Shown: positions 36,644 through 45,920, counted from the first letter of the stretch. The stretch: 53,104 nt of DNA from Ectothiorhodospiraceae bacterium (GCA_007134775.1 SLKC01000172.1:1-53104), one strand, 5' to 3'. Numbers and translations are program-made. Notes: generated by a model not told the origin, from the sequence alone.

Positions 36644-37492
36644 ATGACGGAGCAACAACAGAATCAGGGCGCATCGCACGGCTTCAATGCCGGTGCGCGC
36701 AAGCAGGGGCCGCACGCTCGTCGTGATATCCGGTCGGAGGATATCGCGATCGAGGTCGATAAACTCAGCCTCTGGTATGGCAATGATCAGGCGCTAAAGG
36801 AAGTCTCGATGCAGATTCCGCGCAAGCGTGTCACGGCGTTCATCGGGCCCTCCGGCTGTGGCAAGTCGACGCTTCTGCGGTGCATGAATCGGATGAACGA
36901 GCTGATCGATACCTGTCGCATCAGCGGTCAGATCCGCCTGGATGGCAATGACATCGACGATCCGGCGATGGATGTGCCGGAACTGCGCCGACGCGTGGGC
37001 ATGGTCTTCCAGAAACCGAATCCGTTCCCCAAGTCGATTTACGAGAATGTCGCCTATGGTCTGCGTTTGCAGGGTGTCAGGAAGCGCTCGATCCTGGATG
37101 AGGTGGTCGAGAAGTCACTCCGGCGCGCGGCGCTCTGGGACGAGGTCAAGGATCGTCTGAACACGAACGCCTTCGGGCTCTCCGGTGGCCAGCAGCAGCG
37201 CCTGGTGATTGCGCGCGCGATCGCGATCGAGCCGGAAGTGCTGCTGCTTGATGAACCGGCTTCGGCGCTCGACCCGCTGGCGACGCTGAAGATCGAGGAG
37301 CTGATGTTCGAGCTCAAGGAGTACTACACCATCGTGATTGTCACCCACAACATGCAGCAGGCCGCGCGCGTATCCGACTACACGGCGTACATGTACCTTG
37401 GTGAAATGATTGAGTTCAACGATACCGATACCCTGTTCACCAATGCCGCGCGCAAGGAAACGGAAGACTACATCACGGGGCGTCATGGCTGA
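36644..37492 (+). CDS. pstB: Phosphate ABC transporter ATP-binding protein
   Basis: This 282-residue ATPase powers phosphate import. Walker A is GPSGCGKST, the Q-loop is in [20 protein letters not shown], the signature is [14 protein letters not shown], Walker B is [13 protein letters not shown] and the switch histidine is in [14 protein letters not shown]. The N-terminal ~35 residues are polar and extra relative to E. coli PstB. GGGAG precedes the ATG by 5 nt. Its 3' end overlaps the start of the Yip1-like gene by 8 nt, so that gene is translated with it. Confidence 0.97.
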   Translation: MTEQQQNQGASHGFNAGARKQGPHARRDIRSEDIAIEVDKLSLWYGNDQALKEVSMQIPRKRVTAFIGPSGCGKSTLLRCMNRMNELIDTCRISGQIRLDGNDIDDPAMDVPELRRRVGMVFQKPNPFPKSIYENVAYGLRLQGVRKRSILDEVVEKSLRRAALWDEVKDRLNTNAFGLSGGQQQRLVIARAIAIEPEVLLLDEPASALDPLATLKIEELMFELKEYYTIVIVTHNMQQAARVSDYTAYMYLGEMIEFNDTDTLFTNAARKETEDYITGRHG

Positions 37493-38138
37493 GCGTCTCC
37501 ACAATCACACGACGCACGCCGGGGGTGCCGCGCCAACTTGGTGCTGGCGCGCGGTGCGGGGTGTGTTCACATGCCCGCGCGCGACCTTGCGCGAGTGGCA
37601 TGCGCGTGACCCGGAGCCGCGGCAGCTGCTCGTCTGGTTCACCCTCCCGATGGTGATTGCCAGCGTCATGCTGGCCGGCTGGGCCAATGAAGCCATCCCC
37701 ACCGGATTCCCGCCGGAAACCCGGCCCGACCCGATCGCCTTCGGGATTTACAGTGGCCTGACGCAGATGGTGGGGTTGCTGGCCCTTGCTGCCTGCGCAC
37801 ACTTCCTGTGCGATCTGTTCCAGGGGCGATCGGATTTTCGTCGTGGCCTGGCCGCCGTATCCGTGGCACTGGTGCCTGCGTGGGTCGGCAATGTCCTGGC
37901 GGCGCTGCCCTGGCCCTACGGCGCGCACCTCGCGCTCGCCGGCATTGTGTACAGTCTGGTGCTGCTGTTCGCGGCCTTCGCGGTCATCCTGGAGATTCGC
38001 AAGGGACAGCGGATCGCGCATTTTCTGCCGACACTGGCCGGCGCACTCTTGATTACCTTTGCCTTCGCCTGGCAGGCGGTCAGCCTGATTCCGGGGGCGG
38101 CGCCAGCGGTGCGGCTGGGAACGACATGGCTGATCTGA
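37485..38138 (+). CDS. Yip1-family integral membrane protein in the pst operon
   Basis: This 217-residue protein has about five membrane helices (near 52-72, 87-110, 126-146, 150-176, 185-205) after a polar N-terminus. The segments [26 protein letters not shown] and [30 protein letters not shown] fit the Yip1/DUF1282 domain of unknown function. GGGG lies 4 nt before the ATG at 37485, which overlaps the pstB end by 8 nt. The E. coli operon has phoU at this place; here phoU is after phoR. The location argues for a role in phosphate uptake or signalling, but no activity can be assigned. Confidence 0.72.
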   Translation: MAERLHNHTTHAGGAAPTWCWRAVRGVFTCPRATLREWHARDPEPRQLLVWFTLPMVIASVMLAGWANEAIPTGFPPETRPDPIAFGIYSGLTQMVGLLALAACAHFLCDLFQGRSDFRRGLAAVSVALVPAWVGNVLAALPWPYGAHLALAGIVYSLVLLFAAFAVILEIRKGQRIAHFLPTLAGALLITFAFAWQAVSLIPGAAPAVRLGTTWLI

Positions 38139-38152
38139 CGGGGCACGCCGTA

Positions 38153-38208
38153 TGGTCATGGTATTGTCATTGCCGTGACAGATTGGGGTCATCCCGGCGC
38201 GATCTAAT
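38153..38208 (+). promoter_or_regulatory. Tandem PhoB-box array and -10 upstream of phoB
   Basis: Units TGGTCAT (38153), TTGTCAT (38164), GTGACAG (38175) and GGGTCAT (38186) repeat every 11 bp. TCTAAT (38203-38208; 5/6) lies 10 nt after the last unit. This fits PhoB autoactivation of phoB-phoR-phoU. Confidence 0.74.
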
Positions 38209-38235
38209 CGCGTTTCGTGTTGCAACCAGGTGACG

Positions 38236-38931
38236 ATGATGCAGGCGACGATTCTGCTGGTCGAAGATGAGCCGGAAGTCCGCGAGATGGTCAGCCGAAC
38301 GCTGTCGCGCGAGGGGTTCGATATGGTGACGGCCGCTGATGCGGCTGAAGGTTATCAGAGGCTGTCGGAAAAGGTACCCGACCTGATGCTGGTGGACTGG
38401 ATGCTGCCGAGTTCGAGCGGTCTCGACTTCGTTAAGCGCTGCAAAAGAGACGAGTTCACGCGCGATGTGCCGGTCATCATGCTCACTGCACGCGCAGAGG
38501 AGACCGATCGCCTCCAGGGGTTCGAGACGGGTGCCGACGATTACGTGACCAAACCGTTCTCACCGCGAGAACTCGCCGCTCGGATCCGCGCGGTGCTGCG
38601 TCGCACGACCGGGCAGGACAGCGAGGGCATCTTCACTGCCGGCAGGATGGAGCTCAACGCCATTTCCCACCGCCTGTACATTGATGGTGAAGCCGTGGAC
38701 ATCGGCCCGACTGAGTTCCGCCTGCTGCGGTTCTTCATGGCCCATCCCGAGCGCGTCTACAGCCGTGCCCAGCTACTCGATCATGTCTGGAGTCGCGACG
38801 TGTATGTCGAGGAGCGAACGGTCGATGTCCATGTGCTGCGCCTGCGCAAGCTACTGAAGCCCTGGGGCTGCGACAACTACATCCAGACCGTGCGCGGTGT
38901 CGGTTACCGGTTCTCTGTGGACACAGGATGA
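38236..38931 (+). CDS. phoB: Phosphate regulon response regulator
   Basis: This 231-residue OmpR/PhoB-family regulator has a receiver domain with acidic residues in LVEDEPEV, phospho-acceptor Asp54 (MLVDWMLP), Thr84 and Lys106 (VTKPFSP), and a C-terminal winged helix (IGPTEFRLLRFFMAHPERVYSRAQLLDHVW, TVDVHVLRLRKLLKPWG, TVRGVGYRF). I chose the ATG at 38236, with AGGTG 3 nt upstream; an ATG at 38239 and a GTG at 38230 also exist. phoR overlaps by 4 nt. Four Pho-box arrays in this window are its likely targets. Confidence 0.97.
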   Translation: MMQATILLVEDEPEVREMVSRTLSREGFDMVTAADAAEGYQRLSEKVPDLMLVDWMLPSSSGLDFVKRCKRDEFTRDVPVIMLTARAEETDRLQGFETGADDYVTKPFSPRELAARIRAVLRRTTGQDSEGIFTAGRMELNAISHRLYIDGEAVDIGPTEFRLLRFFMAHPERVYSRAQLLDHVWSRDVYVEERTVDVHVLRLRKLLKPWGCDNYIQTVRGVGYRFSVDTG

Positions 38932-40394
38932 GTAGCCGCGCGTGGTGGGTCGAACTTTGGCGGCTGCTCGGTGTGACGCTGCCGGCGGGTTTGCTCGGTT
39001 TCGCCGTAGGAGCGCCCGGGTGGCTGTTGGCTGCGGCGCTGTTGCTCTTGCTGGGTTGGCATGCTCGGCAGGCCGCGCGACTGTTGCAGTGGTTGCGCGT
39101 CGGCGCGAAAAGTAACAGGGCGCCCCTGCTGGGCGGACTATGGGGTGAATACGTGGAAGACATCGAGCGCCGCCAGGAATGGAGCCGGCAACGCCGCGAT
39201 CGACTTGAGGGGATGCTGGAAAGATTCCAACGCACGGCCGAGGCGCTCCCGGACGGCGCGGTCGTGCTCGGCCCGAACCACGAGATCGAATGGGCCAATC
39301 GCGCCGCGCGCAGACTGCTCGGTATCGACAGCACCGGCGATCAAGGCACCCGTATCCAGAATCTATTGCGCGACCCGCGTGTCTTTTCCTACCTGCATAC
39401 GGAGGACCGCGGGGACGATGACTCGGTAGACATCCCGTCACCGATGAATCCGCGCATCGAACTCAACGTGCGCGTGATTCCTTATGGTGAGGGCCAGCAC
39501 CTGCTTATGGCGCGCGATGTGAGCAATCTGCGGCGCCTGGAGACGGTTCGCCGCGACTTCGTCGCCAATGTGAGTCACGAGCTGCGCACGCCGCTGACCG
39601 TCATCCGTGGCTATGCCGAGTCGTGCACCGACGAAGAACTGCCCGAGTCGGTCCAGGACGGCATCGCCGCAATCAGTCGCCAGGCGGCTCGCATGCAGGC
39701 GATCGTGGAAGATCTGTTGACGCTGTCGCGGCTCGAGCTCGACCCCGTCGATCCGGATGCCGCGGAGTGGGTGGCGGTGGCAGACCTGCTACCGGGCATG
39801 GTGCGTGACGCGCAGAGCCTGTCCGTCGAGCGCGGCCATGAGTTGACCCTGGAAGCCGATGCGGCAATCGGCCTGCGGGCCACGGCCACGGAGTTGAACA
39901 GCGCATTTGGCAATTTGATCAACAATGCGGTCCAGCATACGCCCGCCGGTACGGCGATTCGGGTCGTTTGGGCCCGAGAGCGCGGCGGCGCGGTGCTGCG
40001 AGTGGAGGACGATGGCGAGGGCATTGCGCCCGAGCATTTGCCGCGGATCACCGAACGTTTCTATCGCGCCGACCCGGGACGCTCCCGTGCGAGCGGCGGC
40101 ACCGGCCTGGGCTTGGCACTGGTCAAGCATGCGGTGGCGCGCAATGGCGGCCGCCTGGAGATCGACTCGGAGCCGGGCGAGGGGGCGGTGTTCGCCTGCC
40201 ATTTTCCGTCGGAGCGGGTCATCGATTTCGGCGATTTCGATGCGGAATCCGCACCGGCAGGGGATGGTGCGGTGGCGGATCAGTGCCGTCTGCGAGGTGC
40301 TAGCGCAGAGCAAGGCGCGGACGCGGGCGGGCGTGCCCAAGAACTCGGTAATCAAGAGTCCGGCTCGAACCGCCGGCGGGAGCAAGATCCATGA
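38928..40394 (+). CDS. phoR: Phosphate regulon sensor histidine kinase
   Basis: This 488-residue kinase has two close N-terminal membrane segments (about 10-45), a charged linker, a PAS domain (about 100-200; LPDGAVVLGPNHEIEWANRAARRLLG), the HisKA box VSHELRTPLTVIRGYA (His217) and the ATPase domain with N box FGNLINNAVQHTP, G1 VEDDGEGI and G2 GTGLGLALVKHA. It lacks a periplasmic sensor domain, as PhoR proteins do. About 65 polar residues after the ATPase core form an unusual tail. It overlaps phoB and phoU by 4 nt each. Confidence 0.96.
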   Translation: MSSRAWWVELWRLLGVTLPAGLLGFAVGAPGWLLAAALLLLLGWHARQAARLLQWLRVGAKSNRAPLLGGLWGEYVEDIERRQEWSRQRRDRLEGMLERFQRTAEALPDGAVVLGPNHEIEWANRAARRLLGIDSTGDQGTRIQNLLRDPRVFSYLHTEDRGDDDSVDIPSPMNPRIELNVRVIPYGEGQHLLMARDVSNLRRLETVRRDFVANVSHELRTPLTVIRGYAESCTDEELPESVQDGIAAISRQAARMQAIVEDLLTLSRLELDPVDPDAAEWVAVADLLPGMVRDAQSLSVERGHELTLEADAAIGLRATATELNSAFGNLINNAVQHTPAGTAIRVVWARERGGAVLRVEDDGEGIAPEHLPRITERFYRADPGRSRASGGTGLGLALVKHAVARNGGRLEIDSEPGEGAVFACHFPSERVIDFGDFDAESAPAGDGAVADQCRLRGASAEQGADAGGRAQELGNQESGSNRRREQDP

Positions 40395-41137
40395 CAGAGA
40401 GACAATCGCCTTTCGGGCGCCATATCTCGACCCAGTATGACGAGGAGCTCGAAGCGATCCGTCAGAAGCTGCTGGCAATGGGCGGTTTGGTTGAGAGGCA
40501 GCTGGACGAAGGACTGCAGGCGTTGCTGCGCGGCGATAGTGATCTCGGCGAGGCGATGGTCCGGCGCGACGTCGATGTCAATGCGATGGAAGTGGATATC
40601 GACGAGCAGTGCACGCGGATCATCGCCCGGCGTCAGCCGGCGGCGGGGGATCTGCGCATCATCCTGGGCATGCTCAAGTCGATTACCGATCTTGAACGGG
40701 TCGGCGATGAGGCGTGCAAGCTTGGCAAGGCCGTGATTGAGCCCTCGGTGGAGCCGCCCCTGGACCGCGCCATCGCCCAGGGGGTTCAGCGATTGGGACG
40801 TCATGTGCAGCAGATGCTACATGATGCGCTCGACGCCTTCGCCCGGCTCGACACCGAGGCGGCGCTACGGATTGCGCGCGAGGAGTCCCGCGTGGACGAA
40901 GAGTACGATGCGCTGACACGCCAGTTCGTCACCTACATCATGGAGGATCCCCGCACGATCCAGCGCGTGCTCGGGATGATGTGGTCGGGGCGGGCTCTCG
41001 AGCGGATCGCTGACCATGCCCGCAATCTGTGCGAATATGTCGTCTACGTGGCCGAGGGCCAGGATATCCGGCATCAGAGCCTGGATGCTGCGCGGGCTGC
41101 TCTGGAAGCAGGTAGTCAGGGGGCCAGGGCCGAGTGA
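40391..41137 (+). CDS. phoU: Phosphate signalling protein PhoU
   Basis: This 248-residue all-helical protein consists of two PhoU repeats of three helices. It shows FGRHISTQYDEELEAIRQKLLAMGGLVERQL, EVDIDEQCTRIIARRQPAAGDLR, and ERVGDEACKLG in repeat 1 and ERIADHARNLCEYVVYVAEG in repeat 2; the E/D-x3-D motifs bind metal clusters. PhoU couples Pst transporter state to PhoR and limits phosphate uptake. It starts 4 nt inside phoR. The end converges with a HAD phosphatase gene. Confidence 0.96.
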   Translation: MTERQSPFGRHISTQYDEELEAIRQKLLAMGGLVERQLDEGLQALLRGDSDLGEAMVRRDVDVNAMEVDIDEQCTRIIARRQPAAGDLRIILGMLKSITDLERVGDEACKLGKAVIEPSVEPPLDRAIAQGVQRLGRHVQQMLHDALDAFARLDTEAALRIAREESRVDEEYDALTRQFVTYIMEDPRTIQRVLGMMWSGRALERIADHARNLCEYVVYVAEGQDIRHQSLDAARAALEAGSQGARAE

Positions 41138-41162
41138 CGACGAATCCCTGCGAGGGGCTAGC

Positions 41163-41846
41163 TCAGGCCGGGGCGTGGGAGTCGTGCAGGCTGATGACCG
41201 GCCAGCCCCGTTGCTGAGCGGTGGCCGTGAGTTTCGGATCGGGGTCGACGGCCACCGGATGCGCGACGCGCTCGAGCAGCGGCACGTCGTTGTGTGAATC
41301 GCTGTAGAATGTACTGGCTGACAGCGGATCGGAAGCGTTGAAGGACGTGCTCGCCAGCCACTGCTCGAGCCGCGTAATCTTCCCTTCACGGAAGCAGGGC
41401 GTACCGGTGACCTCGCCCGTATAGCGCCCCGCCTGCCACTCCGGCTCGGTTGCGATCAGGGTGTCGACGCCGAGCAGTTCCGCGATCGGTTCCGTGACAA
41501 AGCGGTTGGTGGCGGTGATGAGCACCAGCCGATCCCCGGCCTCGCGGTGTCTGGCGACGAGATCGGGCGCCCCCCGGGCGATCCGTGGCCGAATCCATGC
41601 GTCGATGAACTCGCGGCGCCAGGCGCGCAGGTCTGCCGGGTCGTGGCGTGCGAGTACGTCGAGAGAGAAGCGGAGGAAGGCATGGATGTCGAGAGAGCCC
41701 GCCTCGTATTCGCGCAGGAAGCGGTCGTTCTCGCGGCGATAGTGCGCGCCATCGACGATGCCCCGCACGGCCAGGAATTCGCCCCAGAGATGATCGGAGT
41801 CCCCGGCGAGGAGCGTGTTGTCTAGATCGAATAGCGCGAGCGACAT
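41163..41846 (-). CDS. HAD-IB family phosphatase (SerB-like)
   Basis: This 227-residue hydrolase has the HAD motifs: I in LALFDLDNTLLAGDS (nucleophile Asp8, acid Asp10), II in LVLITATNRFV, III lysine in REGKITRLEQWL, and IV in FYSDSHNDVPLLE. It fits subfamily IB, which includes phosphoserine phosphatase and is often annotated as histidinol-phosphatase in this context. The ATG at 41844-41846 is the only one that puts motif I at the usual position, though its ribosome-binding site is poor. It diverges from rppH-ptsP; from memory the same arrangement occurs in Pseudomonas. The substrate is unknown. Confidence 0.85.
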   Translation of the reverse strand: MSLALFDLDNTLLAGDSDHLWGEFLAVRGIVDGAHYRRENDRFLREYEAGSLDIHAFLRFSLDVLARHDPADLRAWRREFIDAWIRPRIARGAPDLVARHREAGDRLVLITATNRFVTEPIAELLGVDTLIATEPEWQAGRYTGEVTGTPCFREGKITRLEQWLASTSFNASDPLSASTFYSDSHNDVPLLERVAHPVAVDPDPKLTATAQQRGWPVISLHDSHAPA

Positions 41847-41953
41847 ACGGCGGGTGGGATCTCTCAGGGTGCTACGCGAGTATACCATAGGCGCCATTTG
41901 GCTTGGGCGGACCACTTGTGGAACAATCACCGTGGACCGTGTTGCGAACTGCG

Positions 41954-42475
41954 ATGACGCAAGTGATTGATTCGAAAGGCTACAGGCTGAACGTCGGGAT
42001 CATTTTGGCGAATGATGCCGGCCGCGTGTTCTGGGCCAGACGGGCCGGTCAGCAGGCGTGGCAGTTTCCGCAAGGGGGGATCCGGCGCAACGAGCAGCCC
42101 GTCGAGGCGATGTATCGCGAGTTGGCCGAGGAGACGGGCCTGCAGCCGCACCAGGTTGAGCTGATGGGGCAGACGCGGGAGTGGCTGTATTATCAGTTGC
42201 CAGCGCGCTACATTCGGCGCCGTTCGTACCCCGTGTGCATCGGCCAGAAACAGTGCTGGTTCATGCTGCGGCTGATCGCGGACGATCGCCATGTGGACGT
42301 GGCCGCCACGGACCAGCCCGAGTTCGATGACTGGTGCTGGGTCGACTACTGGCAGCCGCCGCAGGAGGTGATCTTCTTCAAGCGGGCGGTGTACCGCCGC
42401 GCGCTGCGTGAGCTGGAACCACTCCTGTTGTCTGCGCACGCGGCCAAGCAGGCGGCCGCGGCTGCCCGCGGCTGA
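41954..42475 (+). CDS. rppH: RNA pyrophosphohydrolase
   Basis: This 173-residue Nudix enzyme removes pyrophosphate from mRNA 5' ends to trigger RNase E decay. It begins [18 protein letters not shown], has WQFPQGGI, and a Nudix box reading [20 protein letters not shown] plus TGL (GX5EX7REUXEEXGU intact). The C-terminal [17 protein letters not shown] is typical. The ATG at 41954 gives the standard start; no good Shine-Dalgarno sequence is visible. ptsP follows after 62 nt, the usual order. Confidence 0.95.
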   Translation: MTQVIDSKGYRLNVGIILANDAGRVFWARRAGQQAWQFPQGGIRRNEQPVEAMYRELAEETGLQPHQVELMGQTREWLYYQLPARYIRRRSYPVCIGQKQCWFMLRLIADDRHVDVAATDQPEFDDWCWVDYWQPPQEVIFFKRAVYRRALRELEPLLLSAHAAKQAAAAARG

Positions 42476-42537
42476 ATGGCGAAGCGCAACCGCGGCCTCC
42501 CCCGAACACTTCCACCCATTCCTCCGGACGATCCCCA

Positions 42538-44808
42538 ATGCTGTCGACGCTCCGACGAATCGTCCAGGAAGTCAGCGTAGCGCCCGATCTCGAGGCGGCG
42601 CTGGATATCATTGTGCGCCGGGTCCGTACCGCGCTTGAAGCAGACGCCTGCTCCGCCTACCTCACGCACCTTGAGGACGGGCCACAGCGCCTCGTGCTGC
42701 GCGCGGGCCAGGGCGTCAATCCCGAGGCGATCGGCAAAGTGTCCGTGGGCTTCGGCGAAGGCCTTGTGGGGCTCGTCGCCCAGCGTGCGGAACCGCTCAA
42801 CCTGGAGCGCGCTACAAGCCATCCGCGCTACCTGCAGACGATTACCTACGGCGATGAGCAGTTCGATGCCTTCCTCGGGGTTCCCATCATCCACCAGAGT
42901 CGCGTGCTCGGGGTCCTCGTCGTCGCCCAGCACGAGGGGCGCCGTTTTGACGAGGACGTCGTCACGTTTCTGGTCACACTGGCGGCGCAGCTTGCCGCGA
43001 GCATCATGCAGGCCGTGGTCGGCGAAGATGCCTTCCAGGTGCAGCATGGCCAAGCTGGCAGCGCCGGTATTGTCAAGGGGCTATCCGGTGCCCTCGGGGT
43101 CGGGATCGGCGAGTGCGTCGTGGCTTATTCTCCGGAAGCGCTCGACGATGTGCCGCAGCGCCGAGGTATGGGCGTGGAGGCGGAGCGTCGGCGCCTGCGC
43201 CAGGCGATGGATGCCACGCGCGACGAACTCAAGGCGCTCTCCGAAGAGATGCGGAGCATGCTGCCCGACGAGGAGCGCGCCCTGTTCGACGTCTACGTGA
43301 TGATGCTCGATGGGGACTCACTCTGGGCGGACGCCGACCGGGTGCTGGAGCGCGGCCATTGGGCGCCCTACGCGCTGCGTGAGTCGATCCGTGCGCATGT
43401 TCGCCAGTTCCAGGAGATGGATGACCCCTATCTTGCGGAGCGGGCGGACGACATCCGTGACCTGGGCCGCCGCATTCTGATGAAGCTCACGGCAGAAGAC
43501 GATGGACCGCGCGAATACCCCGAGCGGACCGTCCTCGCCGGCCACCAGATCAGTGCCGCGCAGATCGCGGAAGTGCCCACGGAGCGCCTCGCCGGCATTG
43601 TCTCGATGCGCGGGTCGGGGTCTTCGCATGTGGCCATCCTCGCGCGTGCACTCGGTGTGCCGACGGTCATGGGCGCCAGCGATTTGCCGCTGGCGCGACT
43701 GGAAGGCAAGGAACTCGTCGTCGATGGTTACCTCGGCTGGGTGTTCGTCCAGCCCGATGACGACATCAAGGCGGAATTCGTCCGCCTGGCCGCAGAGGAA
43801 CGCGAACTCTCCGATCAGCTCCAGGCGCTCAAGGACCTGACCACGGAGACCACCGACGGGGTTCGGATCTCATTGATGGCCAACACGGGGCTGCAGACGG
43901 AGATTAGCCCGGCGCTGATCGAGGTCTCCGATGGTCTTGGCCTCTACCGCACCGAGATGCCCTTCCAGGTGCGGGATCGTTTCCCGGGCGAGGAGGAACA
44001 GCTCGGCATCTACCGGCGGCCGCTCGCGGCCTTTGCACCGATGCCGTGCGTGCTGCGCACGCTCGATATCGGCGGCGACAAGATGCTGAGCTACTTCCCG
44101 TTCGAGGAGGATAACCCCTTCCTCGGCTGGCGCGGCATCCGGGTAACCCTCGACCACCCGGAGATCTTCCTGACGCAGGTGCGGGCCATGCTGCGGGCGA
44201 ACGAGGGGTTGGGCAATCTCAGCATACTCCTGCCCATGGTGACGCGCCTGGAAGAGCTGCAGCAGTCGATGGCGCTGATCCAGCGCGCCCATCGGGAGAT
44301 CCTTGATGAAGGGCTGGATACGCCGCTGCCGCCGGTTGGGGTGATGATCGAGACGCCCGCGGCCGTCTACCAGATCGAGGCGATCGCCAAGCGAGTGGAT
44401 TTCATTTCGGTGGGTACGAACGACCTCACCCAGTACATGCTCGCCGTCGATCGGAATAACGAACGCGTCGCCCGTATCTACGATAGTCTCCACCCTGCCG
44501 TGATCGCCTCGCTGGTCCAGATCAAGCGGGGTGCCGAACGTCACGGCAAATCGGTCAGTATCTGTGGAGAGTTCGCCGGCGATCCGCTGGGTGCCCTGCT
44601 GTTACTGGGGATGGGAATCGACAGCCTGTCGATGAGCGCGGGCAGCCTGCTGCGCATCCGGTGGGTGGTCCGCTCGTTCTCGTACGCCCACGCGCGCGAG
44701 GTACTCGAGCGTGCGCTCGGCATGGAGGACGGGCGCTCGGTTCGTCAGATGCTCGTCGATGAACTCGAACGGGCGGGGATTGGCGGGCTGATCCGCGCCG
44801 GCAAGTGA
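42538..44808 (+). CDS. ptsP: Phosphoenolpyruvate-protein phosphotransferase PtsP (enzyme I of the nitrogen PTS)
   Basis: This 756-residue protein has an N-terminal GAF domain (about 1-165), then the enzyme I domains: HPr-binding helices (about 175-340), the phosphohistidine domain with RGSGSSHVAILARALG (His364), and the PEP-binding barrel with DIGGDKMLSYFPFEEDNPFLGWRG in pieces, FISVGTNDLTQYMLAVDRN and SICGEFAGDP. It phosphorylates NPr and, through it, EIIA-Ntr, linking nitrogen status and potassium/phosphate stress responses. It is the second gene of rppH-ptsP and converges with hemJ. Confidence 0.96.
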   Translation: MLSTLRRIVQEVSVAPDLEAALDIIVRRVRTALEADACSAYLTHLEDGPQRLVLRAGQGVNPEAIGKVSVGFGEGLVGLVAQRAEPLNLERATSHPRYLQTITYGDEQFDAFLGVPIIHQSRVLGVLVVAQHEGRRFDEDVVTFLVTLAAQLAASIMQAVVGEDAFQVQHGQAGSAGIVKGLSGALGVGIGECVVAYSPEALDDVPQRRGMGVEAERRRLRQAMDATRDELKALSEEMRSMLPDEERALFDVYVMMLDGDSLWADADRVLERGHWAPYALRESIRAHVRQFQEMDDPYLAERADDIRDLGRRILMKLTAEDDGPREYPERTVLAGHQISAAQIAEVPTERLAGIVSMRGSGSSHVAILARALGVPTVMGASDLPLARLEGKELVVDGYLGWVFVQPDDDIKAEFVRLAAEERELSDQLQALKDLTTETTDGVRISLMANTGLQTEISPALIEVSDGLGLYRTEMPFQVRDRFPGEEEQLGIYRRPLAAFAPMPCVLRTLDIGGDKMLSYFPFEEDNPFLGWRGIRVTLDHPEIFLTQVRAMLRANEGLGNLSILLPMVTRLEELQQSMALIQRAHREILDEGLDTPLPPVGVMIETPAAVYQIEAIAKRVDFISVGTNDLTQYMLAVDRNNERVARIYDSLHPAVIASLVQIKRGAERHGKSVSICGEFAGDPLGALLLLGMGIDSLSMSAGSLLRIRWVVRSFSYAHAREVLERALGMEDGRSVRQMLVDELERAGIGGLIRAGK

Positions 44809-44852
44809 CCGGAGCAGAAGCGTAGAGGGCTGAGCGTGTACAGGGCCCCGTA

Positions 44853-45278
44853 TCAGAAGGGGCGTACCACAGCGAGCACGACGATGGCGATCAACAGCAC
44901 GGTCGGGGCTTCGTTGAACAGGCGATACCAGACATGCCCGCGCCGGTTCTCGCCGCGTGCGAACACACCGACGAGCAGTCCACACCAGACGTGGTAGCCG
45001 ATGAGGACGCCGACCAGGACCAGCTTGACGTGGAGCCACCCCCAGGTCAGCGCGGCCTCGCCGTAGCCCACCATCAGCGCGATGCCGCTCGCAACGGTGA
45101 CGACGCCGCCGGGCGTGGTGATCGCACGGTAGAGCTTGCGCTCCATGGTGCAGAAGCGCTCGTGGCCCGCCGGATCGTTTTCCAGCATGGCGTGGTAGAC
45201 GAACAGCCGCGGCAGGTAGAAGAGCCCGGCGAACCAGGTCACCATGGCGATGACGTGCAGGGCCTTGATCCAGAGCAT
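44853..45278 (-). CDS. hemJ: HemJ-type protoporphyrinogen IX oxidase
   Basis: This 141-residue membrane protein has four helices and the HemJ pattern: WIKALHVIAMVTWFAGLFYLPRLFVYH at the N-terminus with the heme-ligand histidine, TMERKLYRAITTPG, GWLHVKLVLVGVLIGYHVWCG and FNEAPTVLLIAIVVLAVVRPF. HemJ oxidises protoporphyrinogen IX in haem synthesis in many proteobacteria lacking HemG or HemY. It is translated after the TlpA-like gene (19-nt gap), so both may belong to cytochrome assembly or haem supply. Confidence 0.9.
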   Translation of the reverse strand: MLWIKALHVIAMVTWFAGLFYLPRLFVYHAMLENDPAGHERFCTMERKLYRAITTPGGVVTVASGIALMVGYGEAALTWGWLHVKLVLVGVLIGYHVWCGLLVGVFARGENRRGHVWYRLFNEAPTVLLIAIVVLAVVRPF

Positions 45279-45297
45279 AGGGGAGGCGCCCGTCGGT

Positions 45298-45804
45298 TTA
45301 GAGCATGGGCACGATGCGCTCGCGCAATTGCGAATGGTCGGTGCTGCCGATATGGCGCATGCGCATGCGCCCCTCGGGGTCGACGAGGAGTTTCGTCGGG
45401 GTTACCCGTATCTGGTCGAAGGTGCGGGCGAGTCCCCCCCCCTCATCAACGACGACCCTGAACGGGAGGTCGCGCTCCTGTTGCACGCGGCGGACATCGT
45501 TGGGGTCGTCATGCGACATGGCGACGGCGATGAGTTCGAGTCCGCGGTCGGCGAGATCCTCGTACATCGCCACCAGGTCGGGCAGCTCACGGATGCAGGT
45601 CACGCAGTCCGTTGCCCAGAAGTAGACGATGACGGGGCTGCCGCGCAGGTCGGACAGCAATACCTCGTCCCCGGCCAGGGTCTGGAAGCGGGCCTCGGGG
45701 GCGCGCTGGGCACTGTCGCCCAGCCATGCCCATGCAAGCCCGGCGAGCAGGCCGGCAAAGACCATGCCGATGGCGATGTCGCGGCGTGCCTGGAATTGGG
45801 CCAT
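45298..45804 (-). CDS. TlpA/ResA-like membrane-anchored thioredoxin
   Basis: This 168-residue protein has an N-terminal anchor ([18 protein letters not shown]) and a periplasmic thioredoxin fold with the active site [15 protein letters not shown] (Cys-Val-Thr-Cys) and the cis-proline region [15 protein letters not shown]. Such proteins reduce disulfides, often in cytochrome c maturation. I chose the ATG at 45802-45804; the longer frame to 45903 adds a stretch without coding character. The gene carries nine consecutive C/G bases (45434-45442) encoding Gly residues, a possible frameshift-prone site. hemJ follows. Confidence 0.85.
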   Translation of the reverse strand: MAQFQARRDIAIGMVFAGLLAGLAWAWLGDSAQRAPEARFQTLAGDEVLLSDLRGSPVIVYFWATDCVTCIRELPDLVAMYEDLADRGLELIAVAMSHDDPNDVRRVQQERDLPFRVVVDEGGGLARTFDQIRVTPTKLLVDPEGRMRMRHIGSTDHSQLRERIVPML

Positions 45805-45856
45805 GTTGGCGCGGGGCTCCGGTATACTCGTTACATTACGATACCACGCTGCGCCT

Positions 45857-45884
45857 TTTACCGGTGACGGGGCGCCGGTATGAT
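45857..45884 (+). promoter_or_regulatory. Sigma-70-like promoter of argC
   Basis: TTTACC (45857-45862; 4/6) and TATGAT (45879-45884; 5/6) are separated by 16 bp. The inferred start near 45891 gives a leader of about 30 nt before the argC ATG. Confidence 0.45.
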
Positions 45885-45920
45885 GCCTGCTTCTGCCAGC
45901 CAAACCGGATTGTGAGCACC

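Noticed and set aside
45434-45442. Frameshift in the TlpA-like gene at a run of nine C/G
   Set aside because: The frame is intact through the tract and both sides encode the thioredoxin fold; only a possible slippery site remains.
45726-45920. Upstream extension of ArgC
   Set aside because: It overlaps tlpA antisense and the argC promoter; the Rossmann motif starts right at the ATG at 45921.
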